Source: Pedobacter xixiisoli
GTDB taxonomy: Bacteria > Bacteroidota > Bacteroidia > Sphingobacteriales > Sphingobacteriaceae
Direction of reading: 5' to 3'
NCBI RefSeq assembly: GCF_900215335.1
Contig: NZ_OCMT01000001.1
Span: 620,001 to 684,000 of the forward strand
DNA: 64,000 nt
This document shows, piece after piece, positions 1-10,057 of the stretch. A program made the position numbers and the translations under genes. Every line of letters starts with the position of its first letter. Position 1 is the first letter of the stretch. The notes beneath the pieces are model-generated. The model was not told where the DNA came from and made no database searches. It saw only the letters and a list, made by a program, of their open reading frames with translations.

Positions 1-1443
1 AATTTAAAGTTGAGCTACGCAGCAGAATTTTCGCAAGATTCTACCTTTGCAACATCCGAGTTTACCATGCAGGTAGATACTGCTGGTCTTACCGTTGGAG
101 AAGAGAAAATAAAGGTTAGAAAGAAATACTATGTGAGAGTTAAGGCTTTATCCACAAATGGACAGCCAGAGTCTAATTGGATGGTAAGTAGGTCATTTAC
201 AATTACAGGAGAGCAATATTTTTTACCTCTTTACGAGCCGAAAGTACGTGAAACACAAGCTAGGTTTAATTGGATAAAAAGTTCTATTTTAAATAAGATT
301 GTAATTACTAAGAAAGACGGGGCATCTACAGATCATGTGATTAATGGAAATGATGGCTTAACTGTAATTACAGGCCTCGAAGCTGGAACGGCTTATCAGG
401 CAGAAATTTTTGAAGGAACTAAGAGCAAAGGATATCTAGAGTTTGCTACTCGGGCTGCAGTGACCTATCACGCAGTGTTAAACCCAGGAGATGATTTAGT
501 TGCGGCTGTAACTGCTGCCCCAAATAATGCAATTATAGGTCTTAATCCAGGTACTTATAGTGCGGGTACAAGTAACTTTCAAATCGATCAAAAGTCCATT
601 ACGTTGAGGTCAATTTCTGGAGAGCCTACTAACACAAAAATTAACTTTAAAGAATTTGTGTTAAATGGCACAGGAGCCGGAATAAAGTTTGATGGGGTAG
701 AACTCGATGGTGCTGCTTCGGCATCTCTTTACTTCCTAAACCTAGTAAGCGGAAATAACAATGCCGATGTTGCAAATTTTGAGCCCATATCTATCTACAA
801 TTGCATTGTACACAATGCTACCACAAGTCTTTTCCGTGCCAATAGGGGTGCTTCTGCAGGTTCTTATAAGATGGATAACATCACCATTAACTATTCGCTA
901 ATTTACGACATCGGCAGTACGTTAGGCTATCATTTCCTTCACTTGGATAAATTACAGTTTAATACATTGAATGTTAAAAATTCTACGCTTTACAATATTG
1001 GTAGAGCATTTTTAACGTGTTCTACAGTAATTCCTAGCAATAATGCAACTATTAACATCGATTACTGCACTTTCAATAATTTCGGAGCTAGTAATCATTA
1101 CGCCCTAATGGATGCGGGCTCAAACCCTGTTAGGTTTAATTTTACAAACAACATCATTACAAACGTTCCTAGATCTGGAGCTACCGTAAATGCCGATGCT
1201 TTAAGAGCTACAGGCGCAGGTTCTGGAGTTGTATTTAGCAATAATAACGTCTTTAACTTTAAGGCCTCTGGCACTGGCGCCAACCTTAACTTTCCGAGTA
1301 ACATTACGGTTCAGGCCAATAATCTATCCGAAAATCTTAATTGGGTATATACTACGGTAGATTTCAAGATTCCAAATCCTTCTCCATTGCGTACTGCAAG
1401 TACTAAAAGTTCTCCTATTGGAGATCCTAGGTGGATTTATTAA
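1..1443 (+). CDS. DUF4957/DUF5123-like surface protein of a pectin locus, 5' truncated
   Basis: The reading frame is open to the first base of the window, so the N-terminus (probably a lipoprotein signal) lies outside. About 480 residues are visible. The first ~140 residues look like fibronectin-III-type strands. From about residue 155 a repetitive beta-helix-like stretch begins (PGTYSAGTSNFQI, ITLRSISGEP, IKFDGVELDGA), matching the DUF4957 pattern. The tail ending SSPIGDPRW is typical of DUF5123. Such proteins are known to sit next to SusC/SusD in Bacteroidota pectin loci and are thought to be surface glycan-binding or pectin-lyase-fold proteins. Binding of pectin here is inferred from neighbours (CE8, GH28). 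It is followed by a strong stem-loop terminator. No catalytic residues are recognisable, so enzymatic activity is uncertain. Confidence 0.7.
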   Translation, partial: NLKLSYAAEFSQDSTFATSEFTMQVDTAGLTVGEEKIKVRKKYYVRVKALSTNGQPESNWMVSRSFTITGEQYFLPLYEPKVRETQARFNWIKSSILNKIVITKKDGASTDHVINGNDGLTVITGLEAGTAYQAEIFEGTKSKGYLEFATRAAVTYHAVLNPGDDLVAAVTAAPNNAIIGLNPGTYSAGTSNFQIDQKSITLRSISGEPTNTKINFKEFVLNGTGAGIKFDGVELDGAASASLYFLNLVSGNNNADVANFEPISIYNCIVHNATTSLFRANRGASAGSYKMDNITINYSLIYDIGSTLGYHFLHLDKLQFNTLNVKNSTLYNIGRAFLTCSTVIPSNNATINIDYCTFNNFGASNHYALMDAGSNPVRFNFTNNIITNVPRSGATVNADALRATGAGSGVVFSNNNVFNFKASGTGANLNFPSNITVQANNLSENLNWVYTTVDFKIPNPSPLRTASTKSSPIGDPRWIY

Positions 1444-1448
1444 TCACA

Positions 1449-1490
1449 ACAAAATGGATATTCCTTTAAGCTGGGATATCCATTTTGTTT
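1449..1490 (+). terminator. Stem-loop terminator after the DUF4957/5123 gene
   Basis: A 13-bp perfect inverted repeat (ACAAAATGGATAT and its complement ATATCCATTTTGT) encloses a 14-nt loop and starts 5 nt after the stop codon. The A-rich left and T-rich right arms would give a U-rich 3' end, so it could act on either strand. It separates the surface-protein gene from the GH43 gene. Confidence 0.8.
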
Positions 1491-1518
1491 ACATATTGTT
1501 GTACTATTTGAAAATCTA

Positions 1519-2565
1519 ATGATGCATAGATTAAACATTTTAACATTGCTGTTCCTTTCTAATTTTACTTTTGCCCAAAAATTGGATAAAAAATATGCGC
1601 ATCAACCCATCATCAGCCATATTTATACTGCAGATCCTTCTGCGCATGTGTTTAATGGTAAAATCTACATCTATCCATCGCATGATATTGCTACGGATAA
1701 GCCCAATACAAATGGCGACCATTTTGATATGCGAGATTACCATGTATTCAGTATGGATAGCATTGGGGGAAAAGTTATAGACCATGGCGTAGCGTTAGAT
1801 TTAAAAGATGTGCCATGGGCCGATAGGCAATTGTGGGCGCCAGATGCAGCCGCAAAAAATGGTAAATATTATCTCTATTTTCCTGCTAAGGATAAAAATG
1901 GAATTTTTAGAATGGGAGTGGCGGTAAGTAAAAGTCCCGTTGGTCTGTTTAAAGCTCAGCCAAATTTTATCAAAGACAGTTTCAGTATCGATCCTTCTGT
2001 TTTTCAAGACGATGATGGTGAAAGCTATATGTACTTTGGCGGAATTTGGGGCGGTCAGCTCCAACAATGGGCTACAGGTACTTTTGATAAAAATGAAACA
2101 AGGAAAGAAGTAAGAGCTGCAAATGAAGTTGCTTTAACGGGCAAGATAGCAAAGCTGAAATCTAACATGTTGGAGTTCTCTGAAAAACCAAAAGATGTAG
2201 TGTTGTTAGATTCATTCGGCAAACCTCTTTTAACTGGCGATCAGGATAGACGATTTTTTGAAGGAGCTTGGGTGTTTAAACATCAGAACAAATACTACTT
2301 TACTTACTCCACAGGCAGTACGCACAAAATTGTTTATGCCATAGGAGATAATCCCTATGGACCATTTACCTACAAAGGCGTAGTACTAAACCCTGTTCAA
2401 GGTTGGACAACCCATCATTCTATTATTAACATTAAAGGTAATTTCTATCTGTTTTACCACGACACCGAGCTCTCAGGCAAAAGTCATTTAAGAAACGTAA
2501 AAATTGCGCCACTCCACATCTCTGAAAGTGGTGTAATTCAAACTGTAAATCCATTTATAAAGTAA
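1519..2565 (+). CDS. Glycoside hydrolase family 43 protein (arabinofuranosidase/xylosidase type)
   Basis: A 348-residue secreted enzyme with signal peptide MMHRLNILTLLFLSNFTFAQ. It has the five-bladed propeller signature of GH43. The three carboxylates expected of the family are visible: D39 in YTADPSAHVF (general base), D158 in SIDPSVF (pKa modulator) and E248 in FEGAWVFK (general acid). WAPDAAAKNGKYYLYFPAKD and HHSIINIKGNFYLFYHD are further family motifs. GH43 enzymes remove arabinose, xylose or galactose units; which one is used here cannot be told from sequence. Two ATG codons occur in tandem at the start; the first is used. It lies 36 bp upstream of the GH3 gene and is probably co-transcribed. 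Likely periplasmic, trimming pectin side chains. Confidence 0.88.
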   Translation: MMHRLNILTLLFLSNFTFAQKLDKKYAHQPIISHIYTADPSAHVFNGKIYIYPSHDIATDKPNTNGDHFDMRDYHVFSMDSIGGKVIDHGVALDLKDVPWADRQLWAPDAAAKNGKYYLYFPAKDKNGIFRMGVAVSKSPVGLFKAQPNFIKDSFSIDPSVFQDDDGESYMYFGGIWGGQLQQWATGTFDKNETRKEVRAANEVALTGKIAKLKSNMLEFSEKPKDVVLLDSFGKPLLTGDQDRRFFEGAWVFKHQNKYYFTYSTGSTHKIVYAIGDNPYGPFTYKGVVLNPVQGWTTHHSIINIKGNFYLFYHDTELSGKSHLRNVKIAPLHISESGVIQTVNPFIK

Positions 2566-2601
2566 ATTAGGCAAAACCGATTTCGCCTTCAATTAACGTA
2601 G

Positions 2602-5226
2602 ATGAAAAAAATATCACTCCTTGTAGCCCTAGGTGCAAACCTGTTGTTGTCGTCTGTAACAGCAAAAGCACAAACTTACAAATACCCGTTTCAAAACCCC
2701 GAATTATCGTTTCAACAACGGGTAGATGATTTGGTAGGTCGTTTAACCTTGGAAGAAAAAGTAGCGCAAATGGTAAGTAGTGCTCCTGCCATTCCCCGCC
2801 TACAAATCCCGATGTACGATTGGTGGAACGAAACCCTGCATGGCGTTGCTCGTACACCATTTCCAGTAACCGTTTTTCCGCAGGCTATTGGCATGGCAGC
2901 TACTTTTAATAAAGATGCCTTGTTTAAAATGGCCGATTATTCTGCTTTAGAAGGTAGGGCGATTTATAATAAAGTATTGGCTACAAATAAACAAGGTAAA
3001 CGCTATTTAGGTTTAACCTATTGGACACCAAATGTGAATATCTTCCGTGACCCACGTTGGGGCAGAGGACAAGAAACTTACGGCGAAGATCCGTACTTAA
3101 CGTCCATGCTGGGCGATGCTTTTGTGAAAGGTTTGCAGGGCGATGACCCGAAATATCTAAAAGCAGCAGCTTGCGCTAAACATTATGCAGTACACAGTGG
3201 TCCAGAACCTTTGCGCCACCATTTTGATATTGATGTTTCTGCTTACGATTTATGGGATACTTACTTGCCCGCTTTTAAAAAGCTGGTAATTGATTCGAAA
3301 GTTGCAGGTGTAATGTGTGCCTACAATGCTTTTAGAACTCAGCCTTGCTGCGGTAGCGATATTTTAATGAATGATATTTTACGCAACCAATGGGGCTTTA
3401 AAGGTTATGTAACTTCAGATTGTGCCGGTATAGAAGATTTCTTTACCAAACATAAAACTCATCCCGATGCAGAATCTGCTTCTATTGATGCGGTAATGCA
3501 TGGCACTGACGTAGAATGTGGTAAAGGAGTTTATCTTTCGTTGGTGGAGGCTGTGAAAAACAAGAAAATTGCAGAAAGCCAAATCGATGTTTCGGTGAAG
3601 CGCTTGTTCATGATTAGGTTCCAATTAGGCTTATTTGACCCAGTGGAAATGGTGAAATACGCACAAACACCGGTATCGGTTTTAGAAAGCAAGGAACATA
3701 AAGATCACGCTTTGTTGATGGCCCGTCAATCTATGGTGTTGTTGAAAAATGACGGGCTACTGCCGTTGAGCAAAAATCTAAAAAAGATTGTCGTACTTGG
3801 TCCAAACGCTGATAACGCCATTTCTATTTTAGGGAACTACAATGGAAATCCTTCCAAATTGTCTACAGTTGTGCAAGGAATTAAAGATAAGTTAGGCGCA
3901 AATACCGAAGTGGTTTACGAACAGGCCATCACTTTTACTTCCGATGAATTGTTGGATTACAAAAGTGTGAAAGGAACTTTTTCTTTCGAAGGAAAAAACG
4001 GTTATAAAGCCGATTATTTTAATAATATCGAATTAAAAGGAGAGCCAACAGGTACAAGACAACAAGATAATATCAACCATAACTGGCAAGAAGGCGAAGA
4101 GGTAATTAAAAACTTAATTGCGCAAAATTTTTCCGCCCGTTATAAAACTACTTTCAAATCCGATATAGACCAAAGTTTATCCTTAGAATTAGAAGCAGAT
4201 AATGGTGCCAAATTGTATGTGGATGGAAAGTTAGTGATTGACAATTGGGCGACTAGAAAACGAGAATTGAAACGTTACAAACTGGAAGTAAAGAAAGGCG
4301 TAAGTTATAATTTCGTGATAGAATACTGGCAAACAGATGCTACGGCTTCCTTAAAATTTAACATCGGTAACTACATCAAAACTGATTTCAACGCCATTGC
4401 TCAAAGACACAAAAATGCTGATGCCTTCGTGTTTGCTGGAGGTATTTCTCCGCAGTTAGAAGGCGAAGCAATGCGGGTAGAAGACCCAGGTTTTAACGGC
4501 GGCGACCGTACTTCTATCTTATTACCAAAAGTGCAAACAGAGTTGATGAAAGTGCTAAAATCTACTGGGAAACCAGTTGTTTTTGTGATGATGACCGGTA
4601 GCGCCATCGCCACACCTTGGGAATCGGAAAATATTCCAGCAATTTTAAATGCTTGGTATGGTGGGCAGGCTGCGGGAGCGGCAGTAGCTGATATTCTTTT
4701 TGGAGATTATAACCCTTCAGGTAAATTGCCAGTTACTTTCTATAAAAGTGATGCCGATTTAACAGATTTTTCTGATTACAAGATGGATAATCGTACCTAC
4801 AGATATTTCGATGGCAAGCCGCTTTACGGTTTTGGTTATGGTTTAAGCTACACTAATTTCAAATACGATTTACTTAAATTACCAGAAATAGCAGCTAAAG
4901 GAAAAGAGATTGAAATTAGCGTAAGAGTTACCAATGCTGGAAAATTATCAGGAGAGGATGTAGCTCAAGTATACGCCATAAATAAAAATACAACCATTAA
5001 AACTTCTTTAAAATCACTTAAAGGTTTCGAGCGAGTTTCATTGAAAGCTGGCGAAAGCAAAATCTTAAAATTTAAAATAGCTGCAGAAGATTTAACTTTT
5101 GTAACTGCTAAAGGTGAAGTTCAACCCATTGTTGGTGCTTTAGAAATTAGCGTTGGCGGCGGCCAGCCTGATGAACCCAATGCTACTACCAGCAACATCG
5201 TTAAAGGTTTATTGCAAATTCGATAG
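2602..5226 (+). CDS. Glycoside hydrolase family 3 beta-glycosidase with PA14 insert
   Basis: An 874-residue secreted enzyme with a signal peptide ending near TAKAQ. The order is GH3 N-terminal barrel (about 30-330), start of the GH3 C-terminal domain (about 370-450), an inserted PA14-like domain (about 460-590, with KADYFNNIELKGEP and AKLYVDGKLVIDNW), the rest of the C-terminal domain (to about 740), and a fibronectin-III-like cap (about 760-860). The nucleophile is D273 in GYVTSDCAGI. RDPRWGRGQETYGEDPYL is characteristic of the beta-xylosidase/arabinofuranosidase branch of GH3. PA14 inserts in GH3 shape substrate selection at the active-site rim. Together with the GH43 it probably removes pentose or glucose units from pectic side chains in the periplasm. 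The exact sugar is unresolved. Confidence 0.9.
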   Translation: MKKISLLVALGANLLLSSVTAKAQTYKYPFQNPELSFQQRVDDLVGRLTLEEKVAQMVSSAPAIPRLQIPMYDWWNETLHGVARTPFPVTVFPQAIGMAATFNKDALFKMADYSALEGRAIYNKVLATNKQGKRYLGLTYWTPNVNIFRDPRWGRGQETYGEDPYLTSMLGDAFVKGLQGDDPKYLKAAACAKHYAVHSGPEPLRHHFDIDVSAYDLWDTYLPAFKKLVIDSKVAGVMCAYNAFRTQPCCGSDILMNDILRNQWGFKGYVTSDCAGIEDFFTKHKTHPDAESASIDAVMHGTDVECGKGVYLSLVEAVKNKKIAESQIDVSVKRLFMIRFQLGLFDPVEMVKYAQTPVSVLESKEHKDHALLMARQSMVLLKNDGLLPLSKNLKKIVVLGPNADNAISILGNYNGNPSKLSTVVQGIKDKLGANTEVVYEQAITFTSDELLDYKSVKGTFSFEGKNGYKADYFNNIELKGEPTGTRQQDNINHNWQEGEEVIKNLIAQNFSARYKTTFKSDIDQSLSLELEADNGAKLYVDGKLVIDNWATRKRELKRYKLEVKKGVSYNFVIEYWQTDATASLKFNIGNYIKTDFNAIAQRHKNADAFVFAGGISPQLEGEAMRVEDPGFNGGDRTSILLPKVQTELMKVLKSTGKPVVFVMMTGSAIATPWESENIPAILNAWYGGQAAGAAVADILFGDYNPSGKLPVTFYKSDADLTDFSDYKMDNRTYRYFDGKPLYGFGYGLSYTNFKYDLLKLPEIAAKGKEIEISVRVTNAGKLSGEDVAQVYAINKNTTIKTSLKSLKGFERVSLKAGESKILKFKIAAEDLTFVTAKGEVQPIVGALEISVGGGQPDEPNATTSNIVKGLLQIR

Positions 5227-5248
5227 TTCTTTAGACAACCATTATTTG

Positions 5249-5277
5249 ATGGGAGTTACTCAAAAAGTAGCTCCCAT
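5249..5277 (+). terminator. Probable terminator after the GH3 gene
   Basis: A 12-bp inverted repeat (ATGGGAGTTACT / AGTAGCTCCCAT, one mismatch) with a short A-rich loop lies 22 nt after the stop codon and is followed by TGTATTTTG. The T-run is weak, so termination is likely but not certain. Confidence 0.6.
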
Positions 5278-5421
5278 TGTATTTTGTACCGATTGCATTG
5301 ATTTGTATTTAGTTTTTTATTTATGAAAATGATTAAGTACTTTAGCCTAGCTTATCCATAGCAAAAGGCATTTTTTGCCTCTTTAACCAAATATGTAACC
5401 AGTAAAATTCTTTACCTCAGA

Positions 5422-8400
5422 ATGTACAGCAGGCTTTGTTTATTCATGTTTTTGTACTTGCTAAGTTTTGCAGCTTATGCACAAAATAATACAAAACATG
5501 TACGTTACACTACTGCTAATGGTCTTTCAGATAACCGTATCACCACAATTATTAAAGATAGAGATGGTTTTATGTGGTTCGGTACTTGGGTAGGTATTAG
5601 TCGTTTCGATGGTTATCGCTTTTCCATTTTTAAGTCTTATCCGGGAGACCATTCTCCATTAAAAAATAACCGAATAGATGATATAGTAGAGGATAAAACA
5701 ACTGGAGATTTATGGATAAAAGCTTACGATTCGCAAGTTTATAGATTTGATAAAAAGCTGGGAGTATTTAGCGCACTATCTGATTTATTGAAGCAGGAAG
5801 CTGTTAAGAATGTAGTTTTTACGAAAATGCTACTGGTGGACAACAACACCATTTGGCTGGAAACAGATAACGCTGGAATTTTCTTGGTCAATAATTCTTC
5901 GAGCGCTAATCCAAGTTTAATTAAGTTTTCTGCAAGTGCTAATCTACGTTTGCCAAGTAACAATATTACAAGTTTCAAGATTGATGAAAATAAGAAAGTA
6001 TGGATTGGAACAAACAAAGGTTTGCGTGTTTTTTTACCAAACAGAAACAAAGGATATGAACCTAAAAACATTCCTTCTACATTAAAAAATGAAACAATTT
6101 CTTCAGTTGTAGAAGGAAATACCAAGTATTGGATAACTAACCAAAAGGGTATTCTTTTCGGGATAGATAAAACAACCTTAGCGTTTAAAAGCTTTCAGGT
6201 CACCAGTTCTGCTATTCATTATGCTTGGTATTCTAAAAAATATGATAAGGTATATTGCACCACAGCCAAGGGCGAATTAATAGCCGTAAGCAACACGGGG
6301 AGCATTGAGTACCTAGCTAAAATGACTGATGATTCTGCTCTTTTTGCAGCTTTCGAAGACGCAGATGGTACCTTATGGATAGAATCTCAAAACTACGGTA
6401 TAGTAAAGTTTGACATAGCTACCAAACAATTATCATATTTATTGCATCGAGGCAATTATCCTTTCAAACCAAAAATCTGGAATTCTACCATTTTTCAAGA
6501 TAAAAATGGAACAGTTTGGATCAACCTAAAAGAAAAAGGCTTACTTTTCTACGATAAAAGCACTAAAAGTTTAAAAGTATTTTCTAATCGTTCGGAAGCG
6601 GCAAGTAAGGAACTTTCCAATAACATCATCAGGTGCTTTTATGACCCATCTGGAGTAATGTGGATGGGGTCGGGATTTGATGGCGTGGAGAAAATCGTAT
6701 TTCAAGAAAGTAATTTTACGCAATTCGTTCCTAAACCTTTAAGCACGTTACGTTCTGAAAATGAAGTGCGTGGTATTTATTCGGATAGAAATAATAGGCT
6801 TTGGTTGGGTACCAAAGATGGGCAACTTCACATCACTAAAGACAATAAAAGAATTGCCAATATCTTCCTTAACCAGCCCGAAAAGCATGCGGGCGTGTAC
6901 AGTATTACCGAAGATTGGAAAGGTAATGTGTGGTTGGGAACCAAACCCAGTGGATTGATGAAAGCCCAGCCAGTTGATGCAATACACAGCAAATACCATT
7001 TTACCGAGTTTGCTCTCGATTACAGCGGGCCAACTGAAGGTAAACCGCGTAGGTCTATTTACAGCTTATTGGAAGATAACCAACGAAGATTATGGGCTGG
7101 AACCTTTGGGGATGGCTTGGTTCAAATTGTGGAAGAAAAAGGAAAAGTCAGTTATAAAACCATTTATAATGCTATTTTAAAATATCCGAAGGGGAATTTT
7201 ATTAGAATACGCCATTTGGCGGAAGATGCTAAAGGGAGAATTTGGATTGGAACTACTGGAGGACTTTTAGTTTTTAATCCAGCTGGTAAATCTGAAAATT
7301 ACACCTTTAAAGTTTATAAAAAAGAGCTGGGCAACATCAACAGTTTAGGTGGCGATGATGTACAGTACATATTCAAGGATTCCAAGAATAGAATGTGGGT
7401 ATTAACTTCTGCGGGAGGTTTAAATTTAGCAGAGGGCAATGACCCTACAAAAGCTTTGACCTTTATTAATTATTCTACTAAAAATGGCTTGCCAAGCGAT
7501 TGTCTGTTGGGCTGCTTAGAAGATAAACAGGGAAATCTGTGGTTGGCAACGCAAAATGGAATTTCGAAATTTGATGTTAATAACAAAAAGTTTCAAAATT
7601 TTAACCATAATGACGGCATTCATGATGCTACTCTTTCAGAAGCCTCATCTACAGTAAATAAAAATGGCGACTTTGTCTTCGGAACCACATTTGGCTATTT
7701 AAGTTTCAACCCCGAAAACGTAAAAGCCACCAAAGTTCCTGCAAAAATGGCATTTACGAATTTGCAGATTAACAGCGAAGACTTGGTTCCTGGAGAGAGT
7801 TCTGCACTTAAAGCGGATATTAATAACCTCAATGAACTAGAACTAGAACACAATCAGAATGGAATTAGTATCGAATTCGCAGTTTTAGACTACCGTTCAG
7901 TTGATAAGCAAAATTTCTCTTACCGCTTAAAAGGTTTTGATGATGTTTGGCGAAATACTGATGGCCAGCGTAGAGCTACTTACACCAATTTGCCACCAGG
8001 CGATTACGTTTTTGAAGTTCGAAGCTTAAACGATGAACTTTACGATCAACTACCGTTCAAATCCATACCAATAACCATTTTACCTCCATTTTGGAAAACA
8101 TGGTGGGCTTATCTAGCCTATCTAATTTTACTAACAGCTATTTTTGTCGCGATACGCAGAGTAGTAATTACAGTGCTGAAACTAAGACAAAGTGTTGAAG
8201 TAGAAAAACGTCTGGCAGAATTGAAATTGAATTTCTTTACCCAAATTTCTCATGAACTTCGTACGCCGTTAACACTAATTATGAACCCAAGTGAGGAAGT
8301 GTTACAGAACGAAAATCTTACGCCGAAAGGTAAAGAATATATGAGCATTGTAGTGAAAAATGCTAGCAGAATGGTAAAATTGGTTAATCAGGTGCTAGAT

Positions 8401-9792
8401 TTGAGAAAGGTGCAAAGTGGAAAAGCTACCTTAAAAATTACGGAGATTAACGTGTATAGTTTCGTAGAGGAAATTCTACTATATTTTAAAGATGGCCTTG
8501 CACAAAAGAATATCAACGTGTTAATTAATAATGAGCGTCAGTTATTGCTTTGGGGCGACGCCGAAAAACTGGAAATCATTATCTATAATGTATTGGCCAA
8601 TGCAATTAAGTTTTCTCCAGCGCATTCAAATATCCAGATTAATATAGTGGAGGTTGATGGTTGTATTAAAATAGATGTAATTGACGAAGGGCCCGGCGTT
8701 AAACATGCTGAGCTAGATGATATCTTTAAATTATATTATGAAGGTGGTAGCTCAAATGGAAAAAACGTTAAAGGAACTGGGATAGGCTTAGCCTTGTCTA
8801 AAGAACTGGTAGAACTTCATGAAGGGAAAATTACTGCCGCTAACCATTCTCCAAAAGGGCTGCGTATCAGCATCGAACTGAAATCCGGTAATTCGCATTT
8901 TAACGCAGAAAATGTTCACGTTTTCGAAGACGGATTTGATTCACCTGTTCAATATGATGTAGAACCAAAAAGTGAGATCGAAGTTAAGGAAGTATTTGAA
9001 GTAGAAAGCAAAGTTTTGCCTACAGTTTTAGTAGTTGAGGATAACCATGATTTGAGGAGTTTTCTGACCAATAAGCTAACCGAATACTACAAGGTAGAAA
9101 GTGCAAATAATGGCCTAATAGGTTTGCAAAAGGCTAAAGAATTGATTCCAGACCTTATTCTCTCGGATATTATGATGCCCGAAATGGATGGTGTAGAAAT
9201 GTTAGACCAATTGAAAACCGACCCTACAACTAGTCATATACCAGTGATTCTGTTAACGGCAAAACATTCGATAGAAAGCCAAATTGAAGGGTTGAAATAT
9301 GGTGCAGATTATTACCTGACCAAACCAATTAAAATGGAATTGCTACAAGTAGCAATGACCAATATTTTAAACAGGAGGAGGCAATTTGCACAATCTCTGA
9401 TAGCTGGTGAAGTAGCAGAAGAAGAAGAAGTTAAAGAATCCTTTATTACAGCTTATGATAAGGAGTTTTTAGAAAAAATCATCCACATTGTGGAAGGGAA
9501 ATTAGATGATGAAGAGTTTAATATTGACTACGTAGCCGATGCCATGGCAATGTCTCGTTCCGCATTCTTTAAAAAACTGAAAAGCTTAACCGATTTGGCT
9601 CCAGTAGAATTTGTAAGAGACTTACGACTTAGAAAGGCAAAGGAAATATTCGATGCTGGCGAAGAAAATATTTCTACAGTCGCCTATGCCATAGGTTTCA
9701 GTAATCCTAAATATTTCAGTACTTGTTTTAGAAGTAAATACAATCAAACTCCAAGTGAGTATTTAAAAAGTATCAGGCAGCGTAGGAAATGA
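5422..9792 (+). CDS. Hybrid two-component system regulator (HTCS) of the pectin locus
   Basis: A single 1456-residue protein combines sensor, kinase and transcription factor. A signal peptide ends near AYAQ. About residues 25-770 form two-propeller Reg_prop repeats (GLSDNRIT, DGFMWFGT, LWLGTKDG, IWIGTTGG). A Y_Y_Y domain follows (about 800-880), then a membrane segment (about 893-915). The HisKA phosphorylatable His is H944 in SHELRTPLTL. HATPase boxes are NVLANAIKFS, DEGPGV and GTGIGLAL. A receiver has D1249 in LSDIMMPEMDG, and a C-terminal AraC-type HTH pair ends QTPSEYLK. Known HTCS proteins bind an oligosaccharide in the periplasm and activate their own locus, so it probably senses a pectin or pectic side-chain oligosaccharide and activates flanking genes. 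The architecture is complete with no missing key residue. Confidence 0.95.
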   Translation: MYSRLCLFMFLYLLSFAAYAQNNTKHVRYTTANGLSDNRITTIIKDRDGFMWFGTWVGISRFDGYRFSIFKSYPGDHSPLKNNRIDDIVEDKTTGDLWIKAYDSQVYRFDKKLGVFSALSDLLKQEAVKNVVFTKMLLVDNNTIWLETDNAGIFLVNNSSSANPSLIKFSASANLRLPSNNITSFKIDENKKVWIGTNKGLRVFLPNRNKGYEPKNIPSTLKNETISSVVEGNTKYWITNQKGILFGIDKTTLAFKSFQVTSSAIHYAWYSKKYDKVYCTTAKGELIAVSNTGSIEYLAKMTDDSALFAAFEDADGTLWIESQNYGIVKFDIATKQLSYLLHRGNYPFKPKIWNSTIFQDKNGTVWINLKEKGLLFYDKSTKSLKVFSNRSEAASKELSNNIIRCFYDPSGVMWMGSGFDGVEKIVFQESNFTQFVPKPLSTLRSENEVRGIYSDRNNRLWLGTKDGQLHITKDNKRIANIFLNQPEKHAGVYSITEDWKGNVWLGTKPSGLMKAQPVDAIHSKYHFTEFALDYSGPTEGKPRRSIYSLLEDNQRRLWAGTFGDGLVQIVEEKGKVSYKTIYNAILKYPKGNFIRIRHLAEDAKGRIWIGTTGGLLVFNPAGKSENYTFKVYKKELGNINSLGGDDVQYIFKDSKNRMWVLTSAGGLNLAEGNDPTKALTFINYSTKNGLPSDCLLGCLEDKQGNLWLATQNGISKFDVNNKKFQNFNHNDGIHDATLSEASSTVNKNGDFVFGTTFGYLSFNPENVKATKVPAKMAFTNLQINSEDLVPGESSALKADINNLNELELEHNQNGISIEFAVLDYRSVDKQNFSYRLKGFDDVWRNTDGQRRATYTNLPPGDYVFEVRSLNDELYDQLPFKSIPITILPPFWKTWWAYLAYLILLTAIFVAIRRVVITVLKLRQSVEVEKRLAELKLNFFTQISHELRTPLTLIMNPSEEVLQNENLTPKGKEYMSIVVKNASRMVKLVNQVLDLRKVQSGKATLKITEINVYSFVEEILLYFKDGLAQKNINVLINNERQLLLWGDAEKLEIIIYNVLANAIKFSPAHSNIQINIVEVDGCIKIDVIDEGPGVKHAELDDIFKLYYEGGSSNGKNVKGTGIGLALSKELVELHEGKITAANHSPKGLRISIELKSGNSHFNAENVHVFEDGFDSPVQYDVEPKSEIEVKEVFEVESKVLPTVLVVEDNHDLRSFLTNKLTEYYKVESANNGLIGLQKAKELIPDLILSDIMMPEMDGVEMLDQLKTDPTTSHIPVILLTAKHSIESQIEGLKYGADYYLTKPIKMELLQVAMTNILNRRRQFAQSLIAGEVAEEEEVKESFITAYDKEFLEKIIHIVEGKLDDEEFNIDYVADAMAMSRSAFFKKLKSLTDLAPVEFVRDLRLRKAKEIFDAGEENISTVAYAIGFSNPKYFSTCFRSKYNQTPSEYLKSIRQRRK

Positions 9793-10057
9793 CCTCGAAA
9801 ATTTTTGTCTGACCAAATTTTAAACCCATTTTATCAGTTTTTAAACTACTTAAATTTCCTTTACCAATACTTTTGAATAGCATTGGTTACTAAATGGGGT
9901 CTGTTTATATCCAAAATTGTTTAATGAATTAAGAGTTTAATATACCATTCTGGACTAATTGGTATGGAGATGCCAAGTTGTTCAAACATACAATAATGGT
10001 TATTAATTTGGTTATAGAATTTGCCCGTAGCAAGCGGGCAATTCTTTTAAATTTTTA
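9793..10057 (+). promoter_or_regulatory. Putative regulatory region upstream of the CE8-GH28-GH95 genes
   Basis: This 265-bp gap precedes the pectinesterase gene. It contains two similar dyads: ACCAAT-N13-ATTGGT (9863-9887) and ATACCA-N12-TGGTAT (9942-9965). A hairpin directly before the start codon is listed separately. The dyads could be binding sites for the AraC-type output domain of the adjacent HTCS. That is inference from position and symmetry only. No perfect TTTG/TAnnTTTG promoter pair was found. Confidence 0.35.
10017..10052 (+). promoter_or_regulatory. Hairpin plus T-rich tract just before the pectinesterase start
   Basis: GAATTTGCCCG and CGGGCAATTC pair as a stem with one bulged T and a 7-nt loop. 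The stem is followed by TTTTAAATTTTT and the start codon at 10058. It resembles an intrinsic terminator but lies 225 bp from the upstream gene and 14 nt from the downstream start. It may therefore be a leader attenuator rather than the HTCS terminator. Confidence 0.45.

Noticed and set aside
5739..6125. 128-residue frame antisense to the HTCS gene
   Set aside because: It lies wholly within the well-supported Reg_prop region on the other strand; composition mirrors the sense codons.
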